From positions 3,906,001-3,970,000 of the forward strand of contig NZ_CP018863.1 in the NCBI RefSeq assembly GCF_002849715.1: a DNA stretch of 64,000 nt, read 5' to 3'. Below, one piece after another: positions 8,180-17,263 of this stretch. The stretch is from Arthrobacter crystallopoietes. GTDB taxonomy: Bacteria; Actinomycetota; Actinomycetes; Actinomycetales; Micrococcaceae. The position numbers and the translations under genes were made by a program. Each line of letters starts with the position of its first letter. Position 1 is the first letter of the stretch. The notes under the pieces are model-generated. The model was not told where the DNA came from. It did not search any database and saw only the letters and a list, made by a program, of their open reading frames with translations.

Positions 8180-9391
8180 GTGCTTAAGGTCGGTCTAACA
8201 GGCGGCATTGCCGCGGGTAAATCCCTGGTAGCGCGGCGGCTGCGTGAACGCGGCGCGCTACTGATCGATGCCGACGTGCTGGCTCGCGAAGTCGTCGAAC
8301 CGGGAACGCCCGGCCTGCAGGCCGTTGTGGCGGCGTTCGGGACAGAGATTCTGACCGACGACGGCGGACTGGACCGTCCGGCGCTCGGCGCTGCGGTTTT
8401 CGGGGATCACGCGAAACGCGAACAGCTGAACGCCATCATCCACCCCCTGGTCCGCGCACGTTCGGCGCAACTGGTTGCAGAGGCCGAGCCGGAACGGATC
8501 GTCGTTCAGGACATCCCGCTGCTGATGGAAACCGGGCAAGGGTCACGGTTCCACCTGGTCCTCGTGGTGGATGCGCCCGAAGAAGTCCGGATCCGGCGCA
8601 TGGTCTGTGACCGCGGCATGACAGAGGCCGACGCGAGGGCACGCATTGCCGCACAGGCAACGCATGCCGAGCGGCTGGCCGCGGCCGACGTCATACTGGA
8701 AAACGTGGAATCGCAGGAAGCCATTTTGGCGCGGGTGGACCGCCTGTGGGATGAGCGGCTCGAACCCTTCGCGGCGAACCTTGCGGCGGCCCGGGTGGCA
8801 GCACCCAGCGGCGGGCCCGTCCTGGTCGAACCCCGCGTGGACTGGCCGCAGCAGGCGACGCGGCTGGCGAACCGGATCAGGTCGGCGGATGAACGGATTC
8901 TGGCGGTGGACCACATCGGTTCCACGGCTGTTCCGGGGTTGCCGGCGAAGGACATCATCGATCTGCAGGTCAGCGTGCGTTCGTTAGAAGAAGCCGACGC
9001 CGTTGCAGGCAGCTTGGCGTCGGCTGGCTTCCCCCGCCGTCGAGGATTATGGCGCGACGTCCCCAAGCCATCGCACCCGGACCCGGACGACTGGGAAAAG
9101 CGGCTGCATGGCAATGCGGATCCGGGGCGGAGCGCAAACGTCCATGTTCGGGTGGCAGGATCCCCGGGCTGGCGGTTCGCGCTCGGCTTCCGTGACTGGC
9201 TGCGCGACAACCCGCAAATGGCACAGGAGTACTTGGCGGAAAAGGAACGGCTGGCCGAGCTGCACGCTGGGGACGGCTCAATAGGCCGCTACGCGAAGGA
9301 TAAGGAACGTTGGCTAGCCGACGTAGCGGAACCCGGGATGCAGGAGTGGATGCGCCGCGTCCAGTGGCGGCCGGACAGCGCAGCTGGGTAG
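8180..9391 (+). CDS. coaE: dephospho-CoA kinase fused to a GrpB (UPF0157) domain
   Basis: Phosphorylates the 3'-hydroxyl of dephospho-CoA in the last step of coenzyme A synthesis. The N-terminal 200 residues are the kinase: P-loop GLTGGIAAGKS at residues 5-15, an LIDADVLAREVV substrate motif, and the lid region. Residues about 210-395 form a GrpB/UPF0157 nucleotidyltransferase-like domain with the hallmark DHIGSTAVPGLPAKDIIDLQ and a later HVRVAG motif. This two-domain form (about 400 residues against about 200 for the E. coli enzyme) is usual in actinobacteria such as M. tuberculosis; the role of the GrpB part is not well defined. The GTG start is predicted to be leaderless. The 3' end sits within a hairpin shared with the convergent transporter gene. 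Confidence 0.94.
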   Translation: MLKVGLTGGIAAGKSLVARRLRERGALLIDADVLAREVVEPGTPGLQAVVAAFGTEILTDDGGLDRPALGAAVFGDHAKREQLNAIIHPLVRARSAQLVAEAEPERIVVQDIPLLMETGQGSRFHLVLVVDAPEEVRIRRMVCDRGMTEADARARIAAQATHAERLAAADVILENVESQEAILARVDRLWDERLEPFAANLAAARVAAPSGGPVLVEPRVDWPQQATRLANRIRSADERILAVDHIGSTAVPGLPAKDIIDLQVSVRSLEEADAVAGSLASAGFPRRRGLWRDVPKPSHPDPDDWEKRLHGNADPGRSANVHVRVAGSPGWRFALGFRDWLRDNPQMAQEYLAEKERLAELHAGDGSIGRYAKDKERWLADVAEPGMQEWMRRVQWRPDSAAG

Positions 9392-9414
9392 CGCTGCCCC
9401 GCGTGCTACCCAGC
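9383..9414. terminator. hairpin between convergent coaE and the transporter gene
   Basis: A perfect 10-bp inverted repeat (GCTGGGTAGC at 9383-9392, GCTACCCAGC at 9405-9414), 12-nt loop. It overlaps the coaE stop codon and ends 9 bases from the convergent stop. There is no T-run. Confidence 0.6.
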
Positions 9415-9423
9415 CGTAGTCCG

Positions 9424-10875
9424 TCAGCTGGCCGCTGCCGCCCGGTCCCGTTCGACGCTGGGAATTTCCGTTCCGCGGATGGAGCAACCGGCTGTTTCCG
9501 GGATGAACTTCAGCGCAACGGCTCCGACGACGCAGGCCACCATCATGTAGTAGGCGGGAACCAGCGTGTCACCGGTAGCTTGAATCAGCAGATCGTTCAC
9601 CAGCGGCGCCGTGCCGCCGAAGAGCGCCGTTGACACGTTGTAGGTAATGGCGAAACCGGCATACCGCACCTGCGTGGGGAACATGGCCGGGAACGTCGCG
9701 GAAATCGTCGCCAGCTGAAGTACGTACAGCAGACCCAGCACGGCAAAGCCGATCAGGGCGGTGCTGAAGTTGATCCGCATGAGCAGGTACATCGGTATGG
9801 CGGCTACAAAGAGGCCCAGCAGGGAAGCCCACCACATTGGCTTTCGGCCGACCCTGTCGGATAGCCTGCCGGCAAACGGAATGACAATCATCATGGCCAG
9901 CTGGCCCAGCAGGAGCAGTGTCAAGGCGTTGTTAGCGGAGAGGTTGATTTCGGTCTGCAGGTAGGTGGGCATATAGCTCAGTAGCGTATAGTTCGTGACA
10001 TTCAGCGCCACGACCAGTCCGCCCATGGTCAGCAGCGGCTTCCAGTACTTCACGACCAGATCGCGCAGTTCGGTCTTCGCGTTCGGCTCTTCCTGATGAT
10101 GGTCCTCAAGGTCGCGGAAGACCGGCGTATCTTCGAGCTTGGTACGCAGGTAGAGGCCGATCAGGCCCATGGGACCCGCCACCAGGAACGGTAGGCGCCA
10201 GCCCCACTCGGTCATCGCCTGCTCGCCCAGCACGATCTGGAAGAACAGCACCAGGGCCGTGCCGAGGATGAAGCCGAACAAGGTGCCGAATTCCAGGAAG
10301 CTGCCGAAGAAACCGCGCTTCTTATCCGGCGAATATTCGGCCATGAAGGTGGCCGCACCGCCGTATTCGCCGCCGGTGGAGAACCCTTGCACCATGCGGA
10401 GGAGGATCAGCAGGATGGGGGCCCAGACGCCGATCATTTCATAAGTGGGCAGCAGGCCGATGGCAAAGGTGGCACCGGCCATCAAGATGATGGTCAGGGC
10501 CAGAATGGCCTTGCGGCCAAGCCTGTCGCCGAGCGGGCCCCAAATCAGCCCGCCCAAGGGACGGACGAGGAACGAGATGGCGAAGGTAGCCAGTGCGAGG
10601 GCAGTGCCAAGCCCGCCTTCTGTGGGGAAGAAGTTGGCGGTAATGTACGTGATGGCTACCGCATAGATGCCGTAGTCGAACCACTCGGTGGCGTTACCCA
10701 TCGCCGACGCCCCGATGGCGTTCCGGATGGTTTTCCTGCCTTCAGGGGTATCCGTTGTCGGGGCCGCGTATTTTTCCTCTACGGGCTCAGACGCTGCGTT
10801 CTGCTGGGGGTTTGCGTCGTCCTGGCCGGGCCTCTGACCCGGCTCCGGCTCAGGCGATCGTTCATCCGTTGGCAC
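9424..10875 (-). CDS. MFS transporter, metabolite:H+ symporter (ProP-like) family
   Basis: A 483-residue, 12-helix major facilitator. A hydrophilic N-terminal extension of about 50 residues rich in Pro/Glu/Gln precedes IGASAMGNATEWFDYGIYA, the first-helix signature of the MHS family (ProP, ShiA, KgtP relatives). Further motifs are FLVRPLGGLIWGPLGDRLGRK between helices 2 and 3, RMVQGFSTGGEYGGA in helix 4, and GRLSDRVGRKP in the central loop. The substrate is likely a compatible solute or organic acid; the family does not allow a firmer call. The GTG start is preceded by GGAGAGACA. Divergent from uvrB across 233 bases. Confidence 0.88.
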   Translation of the reverse strand: MPTDERSPEPEPGQRPGQDDANPQQNAASEPVEEKYAAPTTDTPEGRKTIRNAIGASAMGNATEWFDYGIYAVAITYITANFFPTEGGLGTALALATFAISFLVRPLGGLIWGPLGDRLGRKAILALTIILMAGATFAIGLLPTYEMIGVWAPILLILLRMVQGFSTGGEYGGAATFMAEYSPDKKRGFFGSFLEFGTLFGFILGTALVLFFQIVLGEQAMTEWGWRLPFLVAGPMGLIGLYLRTKLEDTPVFRDLEDHHQEEPNAKTELRDLVVKYWKPLLTMGGLVVALNVTNYTLLSYMPTYLQTEINLSANNALTLLLLGQLAMMIVIPFAGRLSDRVGRKPMWWASLLGLFVAAIPMYLLMRINFSTALIGFAVLGLLYVLQLATISATFPAMFPTQVRYAGFAITYNVSTALFGGTAPLVNDLLIQATGDTLVPAYYMMVACVVGAVALKFIPETAGCSIRGTEIPSVERDRAAAAS

Positions 10876-11095
10876 TGTCTCTCCATCCAGATCAGTGATC
10901 TTTGCAGATCCTCATCTTCTGTTCGGTTCGATTGACGTCGCTGTTAGCTCACAGTATCCACCGGCAGCGCGCCGAGGCCAACCATTTTTGGCAAATTCTC
11001 CTCGCCGGAACAGCGGCAGCGGCGGACAACGCAGGTTCTGGCCCGGTGTTGTCCGCCGGGAGCAATCGCGGACCCACGCTGGCCGCAATTGGGGC

Positions 11096-11101
11096 TACCG
11101 T
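11096..11101 (+). promoter_or_regulatory. possible -10 element for uvrB
   Basis: TACCGT lies 7 bases before the uvrB ATG, consistent with a leaderless transcript. The rest of the divergent region 10876-11108 shows no clear LexA-type box; a weak TTGACG/TATCCA pair (10932-10960) may be a second promoter. Confidence 0.4.
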
Positions 11102-11108
11102 TAATCCC

Positions 11109-13205
11109 ATGAGTCTTGCGCAGGACATCAACCGAGTTGTAGCTCCTTTCGAAGTAATCAGTGATTACAAACCAGCAGGTGACCAGCCTGGAGCCATTAA
11201 GGAACTCACCGAGCGGATCCAGGCCGGGGAGAAGGACATCGTCCTGCTGGGTGCGACGGGCACCGGTAAGAGCGCCACGACGGCATGGCTGATCGAACAG
11301 GTGCAGCGGCCCACGCTTGTCATGGTGCAGAACAAGACGCTGGCAGCACAGCTGGCGAACGAGTTCCGGGAACTGCTGCCGAACAACGCGGTGGAGTACT
11401 TCGTCTCCTACTACGACTACTACCAGCCGGAAGCGTATGTGCCGCAGACGGACACCTTCATCGAAAAGGACTCCTCCGTCAACGAGGAGGTCGAACGTCT
11501 CCGGCATTCGGCGACAAACGCCTTGCTGACCCGGCGCGACGTCGTCGTCGTTGCCACGGTCTCCTGCATCTACGGTCTCGGCACGCCCGAGGAATACGTG
11601 GCAGGCATGGTCACGCTCCGCCGGGGCGAACAGATGGACCGTGATGAGCTGCTGCGCAGATTCGTGTCGATGCAGTATGCGCGAAATGACATGGACTTCC
11701 ACCGGGGCACCTTCCGGGTGCGCGGAGATACGGTGGAAATCATTCCGATGTATGAGGAACAGGCCCTGCGCATCGAATTTTTCGGGGACGAAATCGAGAA
11801 TATCTATACGCTGCATCCCCTGACCGGCGAGGTTATCCGCGAGGAAACCGAAATGTATGTTTTTCCTGCCTCGCACTACGTGGCCGGACCGGAACGGATG
11901 AGCCGGGCGATCAAGGAGATCGAGGATGAGCTGGCGGCCCGGCTGCAGGTCCTGGAATCCCAGAACAAACTCGTGGAAGCCCAGCGGCTGCGCATGCGCA
12001 CCACCTACGACCTCGAGATGATGCAGCAGATGGGCTTCTGCAACGGCATTGAAAACTACTCCCGGCACATCGATGGCCGCGGTGCCGGAACCGCACCGCA
12101 CTGCCTGCTGGACTACTTCCCCGACGACTTCATGCTGGTGATCGATGAGTCCCACGTGACGGTTCCCCAAATCGGCGCCATGTACGAAGGCGATATGTCA
12201 CGTAAGCGCACGCTGGTGGACCACGGGTTCCGGCTGCCCTCGGCCATGGACAACCGGCCGCTGAAATGGGATGAATTCCTCGAGCGGATCGGCCAGACCG
12301 TCTACCTTTCGGCCACGCCGGGCAAATACGAACTGGGCAAGGCCGACGGGTACGTCCAGCAGATCATCCGTCCCACCGGACTGATCGACCCGGAGGTCGT
12401 GGTGAAGCCGACCAAGGGCCAGATTGATGACCTGCTGGGCGAGATCAACATCCGGGTGGAGAAGAACGAGCGCGTCCTGGTCACCACGCTGACCAAACGG
12501 ATGGCCGAGGACCTGACCGAATACCTCATGGACCACGGCGTCAAAGTCCAGTACCTGCACTCGGATGTCGATACCCTGCGCCGGGTGGAGCTCCTGCGCG
12601 AACTGCGGACGGGCACCTTCGACGTACTGGTCGGGATCAACTTGCTGCGTGAAGGCCTGGACCTGCCCGAAGTCTCCCTTGTCAGCATCCTCGATGCAGA
12701 CAAGGAAGGGTTCCTGCGCAGCAGCACGTCGCTGATCCAGACAATCGGCCGTGCGGCCCGTAACGTATCGGGCGAGGTCCACATGTACGCGGACCGGATC
12801 ACCGATTCCATGGCGCACGCCATCGAGGAGACCAACCGGCGCCGCGAAATCCAGCAGGCCTACAACAAGAAACACGGGGTGGACCCGCAGCCGCTGCGCA
12901 AACGGATTGCGGACATTACCGACCAATTGGCCCGCGAGGACGCCGATACCGCGGAGCTTTTGGGTGAGTTTGATTACGGCAAGGGCAAGCGCGGATACTC
13001 GGCCGCTAAGCCGAAGGAAAAGATCCGCAAGGACGGTCTTGCCGCGGTACCAGCCGAAGACCTTACCTCCCTGATCGAAGAGATGACCGCACAGATGCAT
13101 GCGGCAGCAGCCGAACTGCAGTTCGAGTTGGCCGGCCGCTTGCGCGATGAGATTGCGGACCTGAAGAAGGATCTCCGGCAGATGCGTGCGGCCGGTCACG
13201 CCTGA
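11109..13205 (+). CDS. uvrB: excinuclease ABC subunit B
   Basis: Damage-verifying helicase-like subunit of nucleotide excision repair; it loads after UvrA and recruits UvrC. The frame is open further upstream, but the ATG at 11109 ([16 protein letters not shown]) gives the standard length of 698 residues. Visible motifs are Walker [10 protein letters not shown] (about residues 46-54), [12 protein letters not shown] (about 101-112, start of the beta-hairpin that clamps DNA), Walker B VIDESH (about 345), helicase motif [11 protein letters not shown], and a C-terminal UVR motif that contacts UvrC. uvrA lies about 9 kb and uvrC about 14 kb downstream. The stop codon overlaps the predicted -35 box of the terC promoter. 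Confidence 0.97.
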   Translation: MSLAQDINRVVAPFEVISDYKPAGDQPGAIKELTERIQAGEKDIVLLGATGTGKSATTAWLIEQVQRPTLVMVQNKTLAAQLANEFRELLPNNAVEYFVSYYDYYQPEAYVPQTDTFIEKDSSVNEEVERLRHSATNALLTRRDVVVVATVSCIYGLGTPEEYVAGMVTLRRGEQMDRDELLRRFVSMQYARNDMDFHRGTFRVRGDTVEIIPMYEEQALRIEFFGDEIENIYTLHPLTGEVIREETEMYVFPASHYVAGPERMSRAIKEIEDELAARLQVLESQNKLVEAQRLRMRTTYDLEMMQQMGFCNGIENYSRHIDGRGAGTAPHCLLDYFPDDFMLVIDESHVTVPQIGAMYEGDMSRKRTLVDHGFRLPSAMDNRPLKWDEFLERIGQTVYLSATPGKYELGKADGYVQQIIRPTGLIDPEVVVKPTKGQIDDLLGEINIRVEKNERVLVTTLTKRMAEDLTEYLMDHGVKVQYLHSDVDTLRRVELLRELRTGTFDVLVGINLLREGLDLPEVSLVSILDADKEGFLRSSTSLIQTIGRAARNVSGEVHMYADRITDSMAHAIEETNRRREIQQAYNKKHGVDPQPLRKRIADITDQLAREDADTAELLGEFDYGKGKRGYSAAKPKEKIRKDGLAAVPAEDLTSLIEEMTAQMHAAAAELQFELAGRLRDEIADLKKDLRQMRAAGHA

Positions 13206-13230
13206 CCCGGAGCGGTCAATCGGGTACACT
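13202..13230 (+). promoter_or_regulatory. terC promoter overlapping the uvrB stop
   Basis: CTGACC (13202-13207), a 17-bp spacer and TACACT (13225-13230). It predicts transcription from about 13237, immediately before the riboswitch-like leader. Confidence 0.62.
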
Positions 13231-13235
13231 CGATG

Positions 13236-13345
13236 AGGCGTAGGGGAGTATCCCAAACACTGCGGACGTCAACACGCGGGGCAGCGAAGCCCGGCCGGGC
13301 GCAGTGGCCGTACCCGACACAAGGGCGGCGGAGAGACTTGCGGCA
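13236..13345 (+). ncRNA. probable yybP-ykoY (manganese) riboswitch
   Basis: The terC leader carries both hallmarks of the yybP-ykoY class in the right order: GGGGAGTA at 13243-13250 near the 5' end, and GGAGAGACTT near 13330-13339 at the 3' end (consensus GGAGAGACC). The outer helix can form between CGTAGG (13239-13244) and CTTGCG (13337-13342). This class senses Mn2+ and is typically found upstream of TerC/YkoY or MntP genes, which fits the downstream gene. The expression platform was not resolved. Confidence 0.8.
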
Positions 13346-13396
13346 AATGTCCCGTATCTCCAATCGGCGCAATGCGCTGCTTTCGAAAGGCCATCC

Positions 13397-14455
13397 GTGT
13401 CAGACCAGTTGTCTGCCCAGTTCCAGACCATATCGCTCGTGGTCCTGGGTCTCATTTTGCTCTTCGACCTGCTGTACGTGGTCAAACGTCCGCATGAACC
13501 GTCTATGAAAGAGGCCGGCCTGTGGGTCGGCTTCTATGTGACGCTCGCCCTCGTCTTTGCCGGCCTGATGTTCTGGCAAGCAGGCTCCGACTATGGACAG
13601 GAATTCGTCGCAGGCTGGGTGACCGAATACAGCCTCAGCATCGATAACCTGTTTGTCTTCATCATCATCATGGCCAGGTTCTCGGTGCCCAGGAAGTACC
13701 AGCAAGAAGTGCTGATGTTCGGCATCATCATCGCTCTGGTGCTGCGCGGAATCTTCATTCTGCTCGGAGCTACGGTCATCGAGAACTTCAGCTGGGTCTT
13801 TTACCTCTTCGGCGCGTTCCTGCTCTGGACCGCTTGGAAGCAGGCCACAGATTCCGGTGAAGACGAAGAAGAAGGCGCCGAAAGCGGTCTCATCGCCAAG
13901 CTGACTCGCAAACTGCCGGTGAGCGAGAACTTTGACGGCAACAAACTGCGCACAACGGTCGACGGCAAGCGCGTTTTCACTCCTATGGTCATGGTATTCA
14001 TCACCATCGGCATGACGGACCTGCTCTTCGCCGTGGATTCCATCCCTGCGATTTTCGGCCTGACCCAGAGCGCGTTCATTGTCTTTACCGCCAACATTTT
14101 TGCACTGATGGGCCTTCGCCAGCTGTACTTCCTGCTGGGCGGGCTGATGGACCGACTGGTCTACCTCAAGCACGGCCTTTCGGTCATCCTGGCCTTCATC
14201 GGCGTGAAGTTGATCTTCCACGCCCTGCATGTCAACGAACTGCCGTTCATCAACGGCGGCCAGCATATCGACTGGATCCCCGAGATCTCCACCGAGTTGT
14301 CTCTGGCCGTCATCCTGGGCACGATCGTGGTGGCCACCGTAGCCAGCCTGCTGAGCCCGGCAGGCAAGGCCGCAAAGATCGACGCTGAACTGAAGGCGGA
14401 TCTGGAAGCCAGCCGCCGCGAGGAGCGCGAGGAAGACAAGCTCAACGAAAAGTAG
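13397..14455 (+). CDS. TerC/Alx family integral membrane protein
   Basis: A 352-residue membrane protein of the TerC family, members of which are implicated in Mn2+ export or homeostasis and in tellurite resistance. The frame extends upstream into the riboswitch; the GTG at 13397 (VSDQLSAQF) is preferred because GAAAGG lies 6 bases upstream. About eight or nine helices are present. The family's charged intramembrane motifs are visible: EYSLSIDNLFVFIIIM near residue 80, and the mirrored TDLLFAVDSIPAIFG near residue 210. An acidic loop (EDEEEGAES) lies between them, and a charged tail rich in Glu/Arg ends the protein. Expression is probably induced by Mn2+ through the leader. Confidence 0.93.
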   Translation: MSDQLSAQFQTISLVVLGLILLFDLLYVVKRPHEPSMKEAGLWVGFYVTLALVFAGLMFWQAGSDYGQEFVAGWVTEYSLSIDNLFVFIIIMARFSVPRKYQQEVLMFGIIIALVLRGIFILLGATVIENFSWVFYLFGAFLLWTAWKQATDSGEDEEEGAESGLIAKLTRKLPVSENFDGNKLRTTVDGKRVFTPMVMVFITIGMTDLLFAVDSIPAIFGLTQSAFIVFTANIFALMGLRQLYFLLGGLMDRLVYLKHGLSVILAFIGVKLIFHALHVNELPFINGGQHIDWIPEISTELSLAVILGTIVVATVASLLSPAGKAAKIDAELKADLEASRREEREEDKLNEK

Positions 14456-14494
14456 CCTGCCGACAAACGAAAACCACTAGACGCTCAGCGGCGT

Positions 14495-14500
14495 TATGCT
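14495..14500 (+). promoter_or_regulatory. -10 element for the MFS gene
   Basis: TATGCT with exactly 6 bases before the GTG at 14507 and no Shine-Dalgarno. Predicted leaderless transcript. Confidence 0.6.
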
Positions 14501-14506
14501 CGCAGT

Positions 14507-15898
14507 GTGAGTTTTCCTGTCGACGCGGCGCTGGATGCCCAAGCACGGCTTGGACGCATCCAGCGCCGTACTGTTTTAACCCTTGCCCTCGCCCAATTGT
14601 TCAGCGGCGTTGGCAACGGGGCCGCGCTGGCGATCGGTTCGCTTCTTGCCGTGGAGCTTTCCGGCAACGAAGAACTAGCCGGTACGTCCACCATGGCCCT
14701 GTCCCTGGCCGGTGCCCTGGTCGCACTGCCGCTGGCCGGCCTGGCGGCTCGGTGCGGCCGGCGGCGGGCGCTGATCTCCGGCCTGCTGCTGGCCCTGCTG
14801 GGCGCCGCACTCATGGTGTTGGCGCCGATTCTGCGTTCCTACCTGCTGGTGCTGGCTGGCTCCGCCTTGCTCGGCGTCGGCGCTGCAGTCAACCTGCAGG
14901 CGCGGTTTGCGGCCGTCGATCTGGCCCGGCCGGAGCACCGGGGGCGCGACCTGTCCTTCGTGGTCTGGTCCATCACCATCGGAGCGGTGGCAGGACCAAA
15001 CCTGATCAAGCCCGGGGCCGAACTGGCCTTGGCGCTGTCGCTGCCGGAGACGTCCGGTCCGTTCCTGTTTTCCATGGCAGGGCTGGCCATCGGCGCAACT
15101 CTGCTGTTTCTCGGGTTGCGTCCGGATCCGCTGCTCGTGGCCCGGAGCGTGGCCGCCGGCTCTGCCCCGGCCGCCGCATCTCCCACCGCACATCGTGGCA
15201 CACCTGCACCTGCACCTGCATCTGCGGCCGCGCCGGACTCCGCCTTGCACCGAAAGCTCCGCGGCGGTTCGCTGGGCGCCGGCCTGGCCGCGGTCCGCCG
15301 GTCGCCGATGGCCCAGCTGGGCCTGGTCACGGTCGTCGGGGCCCACCTGGTCATGGTCGCCGTGATGTCCATGACTCCCGTCCATCTGCAAGAGCTCGAC
15401 CATGCCTCCGGCCTGCACCACAGCGAGGCCGATACGCTGGCGCTCATCGGATTCACCATCTCCCTGCACATCGCAGGCATGTACGCACTGTCGCCGGCGA
15501 TCGGCCTGCTCACCGACAGGTTGGGCAGGCCTCGGATGATCATGATCGCCCAGCTGGTGCTGCTGGCCGCCGTCGGGCTGGCCGGGATCGGGCACGGCGA
15601 CCAGCTATGGGTGGGCGTCGAACTGGCTGTCCTCGGCGTCGGCTGGTCTGCTGCCACCATCGCCGGCTCCACCTTGCTGACGGAATCAGTCTCCGACGAG
15701 GACCGGGTGCTGGTGCAGGGCGTGTCCGATACCTGCATGGGAGCCGCGGGCGCATTGGGCGCCGCACTCTCCGGGGTAGCGCTTGCGTTCTTTGGCTTCG
15801 CCGGGCTGAACCTGGCGGCGGCACTGGCGGCCGCCGTCGTCCTGGTCTTCGCCGTCGTGGAGGCCGCGCGGAACCGCGGGAGCCAGCACCGGGGGTAG
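14507..15898 (+). CDS. MFS transporter, probable drug/metabolite exporter
   Basis: A 463-residue, 12-helix major facilitator. The loop between helices 2 and 3 reads LAARCGRRRALI, a weak version of the MFS GxLaDrxGrr motif; the second-half copy is GLLTDRLGRPRMI. The central cytoplasmic linker is an Ala/Pro-rich low-complexity stretch encoded by tandem CACCTG-like hexamers (15201-15226). No family signature for substrate is evident; resemblance is to exporters of the YajR/drug type. Downstream is the convergent peptidase gene, 39 bases away. Confidence 0.82.
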   Translation: MSFPVDAALDAQARLGRIQRRTVLTLALAQLFSGVGNGAALAIGSLLAVELSGNEELAGTSTMALSLAGALVALPLAGLAARCGRRRALISGLLLALLGAALMVLAPILRSYLLVLAGSALLGVGAAVNLQARFAAVDLARPEHRGRDLSFVVWSITIGAVAGPNLIKPGAELALALSLPETSGPFLFSMAGLAIGATLLFLGLRPDPLLVARSVAAGSAPAAASPTAHRGTPAPAPASAAAPDSALHRKLRGGSLGAGLAAVRRSPMAQLGLVTVVGAHLVMVAVMSMTPVHLQELDHASGLHHSEADTLALIGFTISLHIAGMYALSPAIGLLTDRLGRPRMIMIAQLVLLAAVGLAGIGHGDQLWVGVELAVLGVGWSAATIAGSTLLTESVSDEDRVLVQGVSDTCMGAAGALGAALSGVALAFFGFAGLNLAAALAAAVVLVFAVVEAARNRGSQHRG

Positions 15899-15937
15899 GA
15901 CGCGCCACCGTTGTTCCGCCTGGCGAGCCTCAGGGGA

Positions 15938-17263
15938 TTATTCGACGGCGCCGTCCTGGCTACGGCACATGGTGAGCAGGCGGCGGAAGATGGCCTCGCC
16001 GTCGTCCGAAATGCCGTCATGATAGAAATCGGCGGTCTCCCAGACCTGCAGGCCCCTGACCCGGTCGGCGGTTTCCAGCGACAGGTCGCGGTCAACGTAG
16101 ATGTCCTCGGCATACACAGCAGCTGCGGCCGGCACTGTGTTGGCGGCCAGCTGTTCCAGGTCGTAGAGCGCGGGCCAGTCGCTCTTGGCGGCCAGTTGCC
16201 CCGCCACCTCCTGCAGCGGCACCAGCGCCGGGTCCTCTTCGAAGTACCACGGGTAGACCATTTCGCCTGTGAGCAGCGGATGCTCCGCCTCCGGGCTGAA
16301 CTGCGGATACTGCTCGAGGACCCGCCACGCCGACCAGGCGGTGGCCTCGTGCTGTGCGTAGATGGATTCGTGCAGCAGCGCGTAGAGCGGATTGGCGGCC
16401 CGGCTGACCTGGTGGCTTATTTGTTCGAGGAAGCTATCGGTCAGCCGCGGGCCGTCCGGCGTGGTGGTGAAGGCATCTTCCAGCAGGTAGTGCAGGGCAT
16501 CCACCCGGGTATTGCCGCCCAGGAAGGAGCCGAGCATCTGGAAGCGGCGCACGCTCAGCCGCTCGCCGGTGGGCAGGAATTCCGGCACCTGTTCCAGGTG
16601 GCGCGCTATCCGGGTGACCCGTTGGCGGTCCTCCGGGTAGCGGGCGAAGTATTCGACGTTCCGTGCCTCGACCCGCTTGAAGGTGGCCTGGTATACCCGG
16701 TCCGGGTGGCCGGTCAACGGTGCCAGGCCGCCGGTGATCAGAACTTCGCGCAGTCCCGCGGGCGCCAAGGAAAGGTAGCTCAGGGCGCAGAAACCGCCGT
16801 AGCTCTGGCCAAAGATGCTCCAGGGCGCACCGGCCAGCTCCTGCCGGATGAGTTCGGCATCCGCCACAATAGAGTCCGCCCGGAAGTGGGCCAGATAAGC
16901 CGCCTGTGCCGCCGCATCGCCCTGCAGCGGCAGGCTCTGGCGCGACAGGGGAGTGGACAGCCCGGTTCCGCGCTGGTCCAGCATCAGAATGCGGAAGTGC
17001 CGCGCGGCTTCTTTCATCCAGCCGCCCAGGGAGGTCACCCGGTTGCCGCGGCCGCCGGGTCCGCCCTGCAGGAACAGCAGCCAGGGCAAAGATTCCACTG
17101 CCTCGTCGCTGTGCTCCAGGGACGTGTATTCCCGGGCAAAGATCTCGATACTGGGGCCGTCCGCGTCACCGTGGGCCAGCGGAACGGTGAACCAGTGTTC
17201 CACCGTCCTGGCCCCGTGCATGACGTGCGAGGCGGCGATCCGGTGGGCTGCGCCGTCGTGCAT
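15938..17263 (-). CDS. alpha/beta hydrolase, proline iminopeptidase family (S33)
   Basis: Likely removes N-terminal residues such as proline from peptides in the cytoplasm. The oxyanion region reads FLQGGPGGRG, the catalytic serine sits in GQSYGG, and LDQRGTGLS is the family's conserved strand-turn. A C-terminal DFYHDG segment supplies the likely catalytic His. The frame extends upstream into the GNAT gene, but the ATG at 17263 is preferred: it overlaps the GNAT stop by one base (TAATG), giving 441 residues and translational coupling. Likely co-transcribed with the GNAT and perhaps the helicase gene. Confidence 0.88.
   Translation of the reverse strand: MHDGAAHRIAASHVMHGARTVEHWFTVPLAHGDADGPSIEIFAREYTSLEHSDEAVESLPWLLFLQGGPGGRGNRVTSLGGWMKEAARHFRILMLDQRGTGLSTPLSRQSLPLQGDAAAQAAYLAHFRADSIVADAELIRQELAGAPWSIFGQSYGGFCALSYLSLAPAGLREVLITGGLAPLTGHPDRVYQATFKRVEARNVEYFARYPEDRQRVTRIARHLEQVPEFLPTGERLSVRRFQMLGSFLGGNTRVDALHYLLEDAFTTTPDGPRLTDSFLEQISHQVSRAANPLYALLHESIYAQHEATAWSAWRVLEQYPQFSPEAEHPLLTGEMVYPWYFEEDPALVPLQEVAGQLAAKSDWPALYDLEQLAANTVPAAAAVYAEDIYVDRDLSLETADRVRGLQVWETADFYHDGISDDGEAIFRRLLTMCRSQDGAVE

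Noticed and set aside
10916..10931. GTTCGGTTCGA as a LexA box upstream of uvrB
   Set aside because: Only the right half-site GTTCGA is present; the left half shows no match to TCGAAC.
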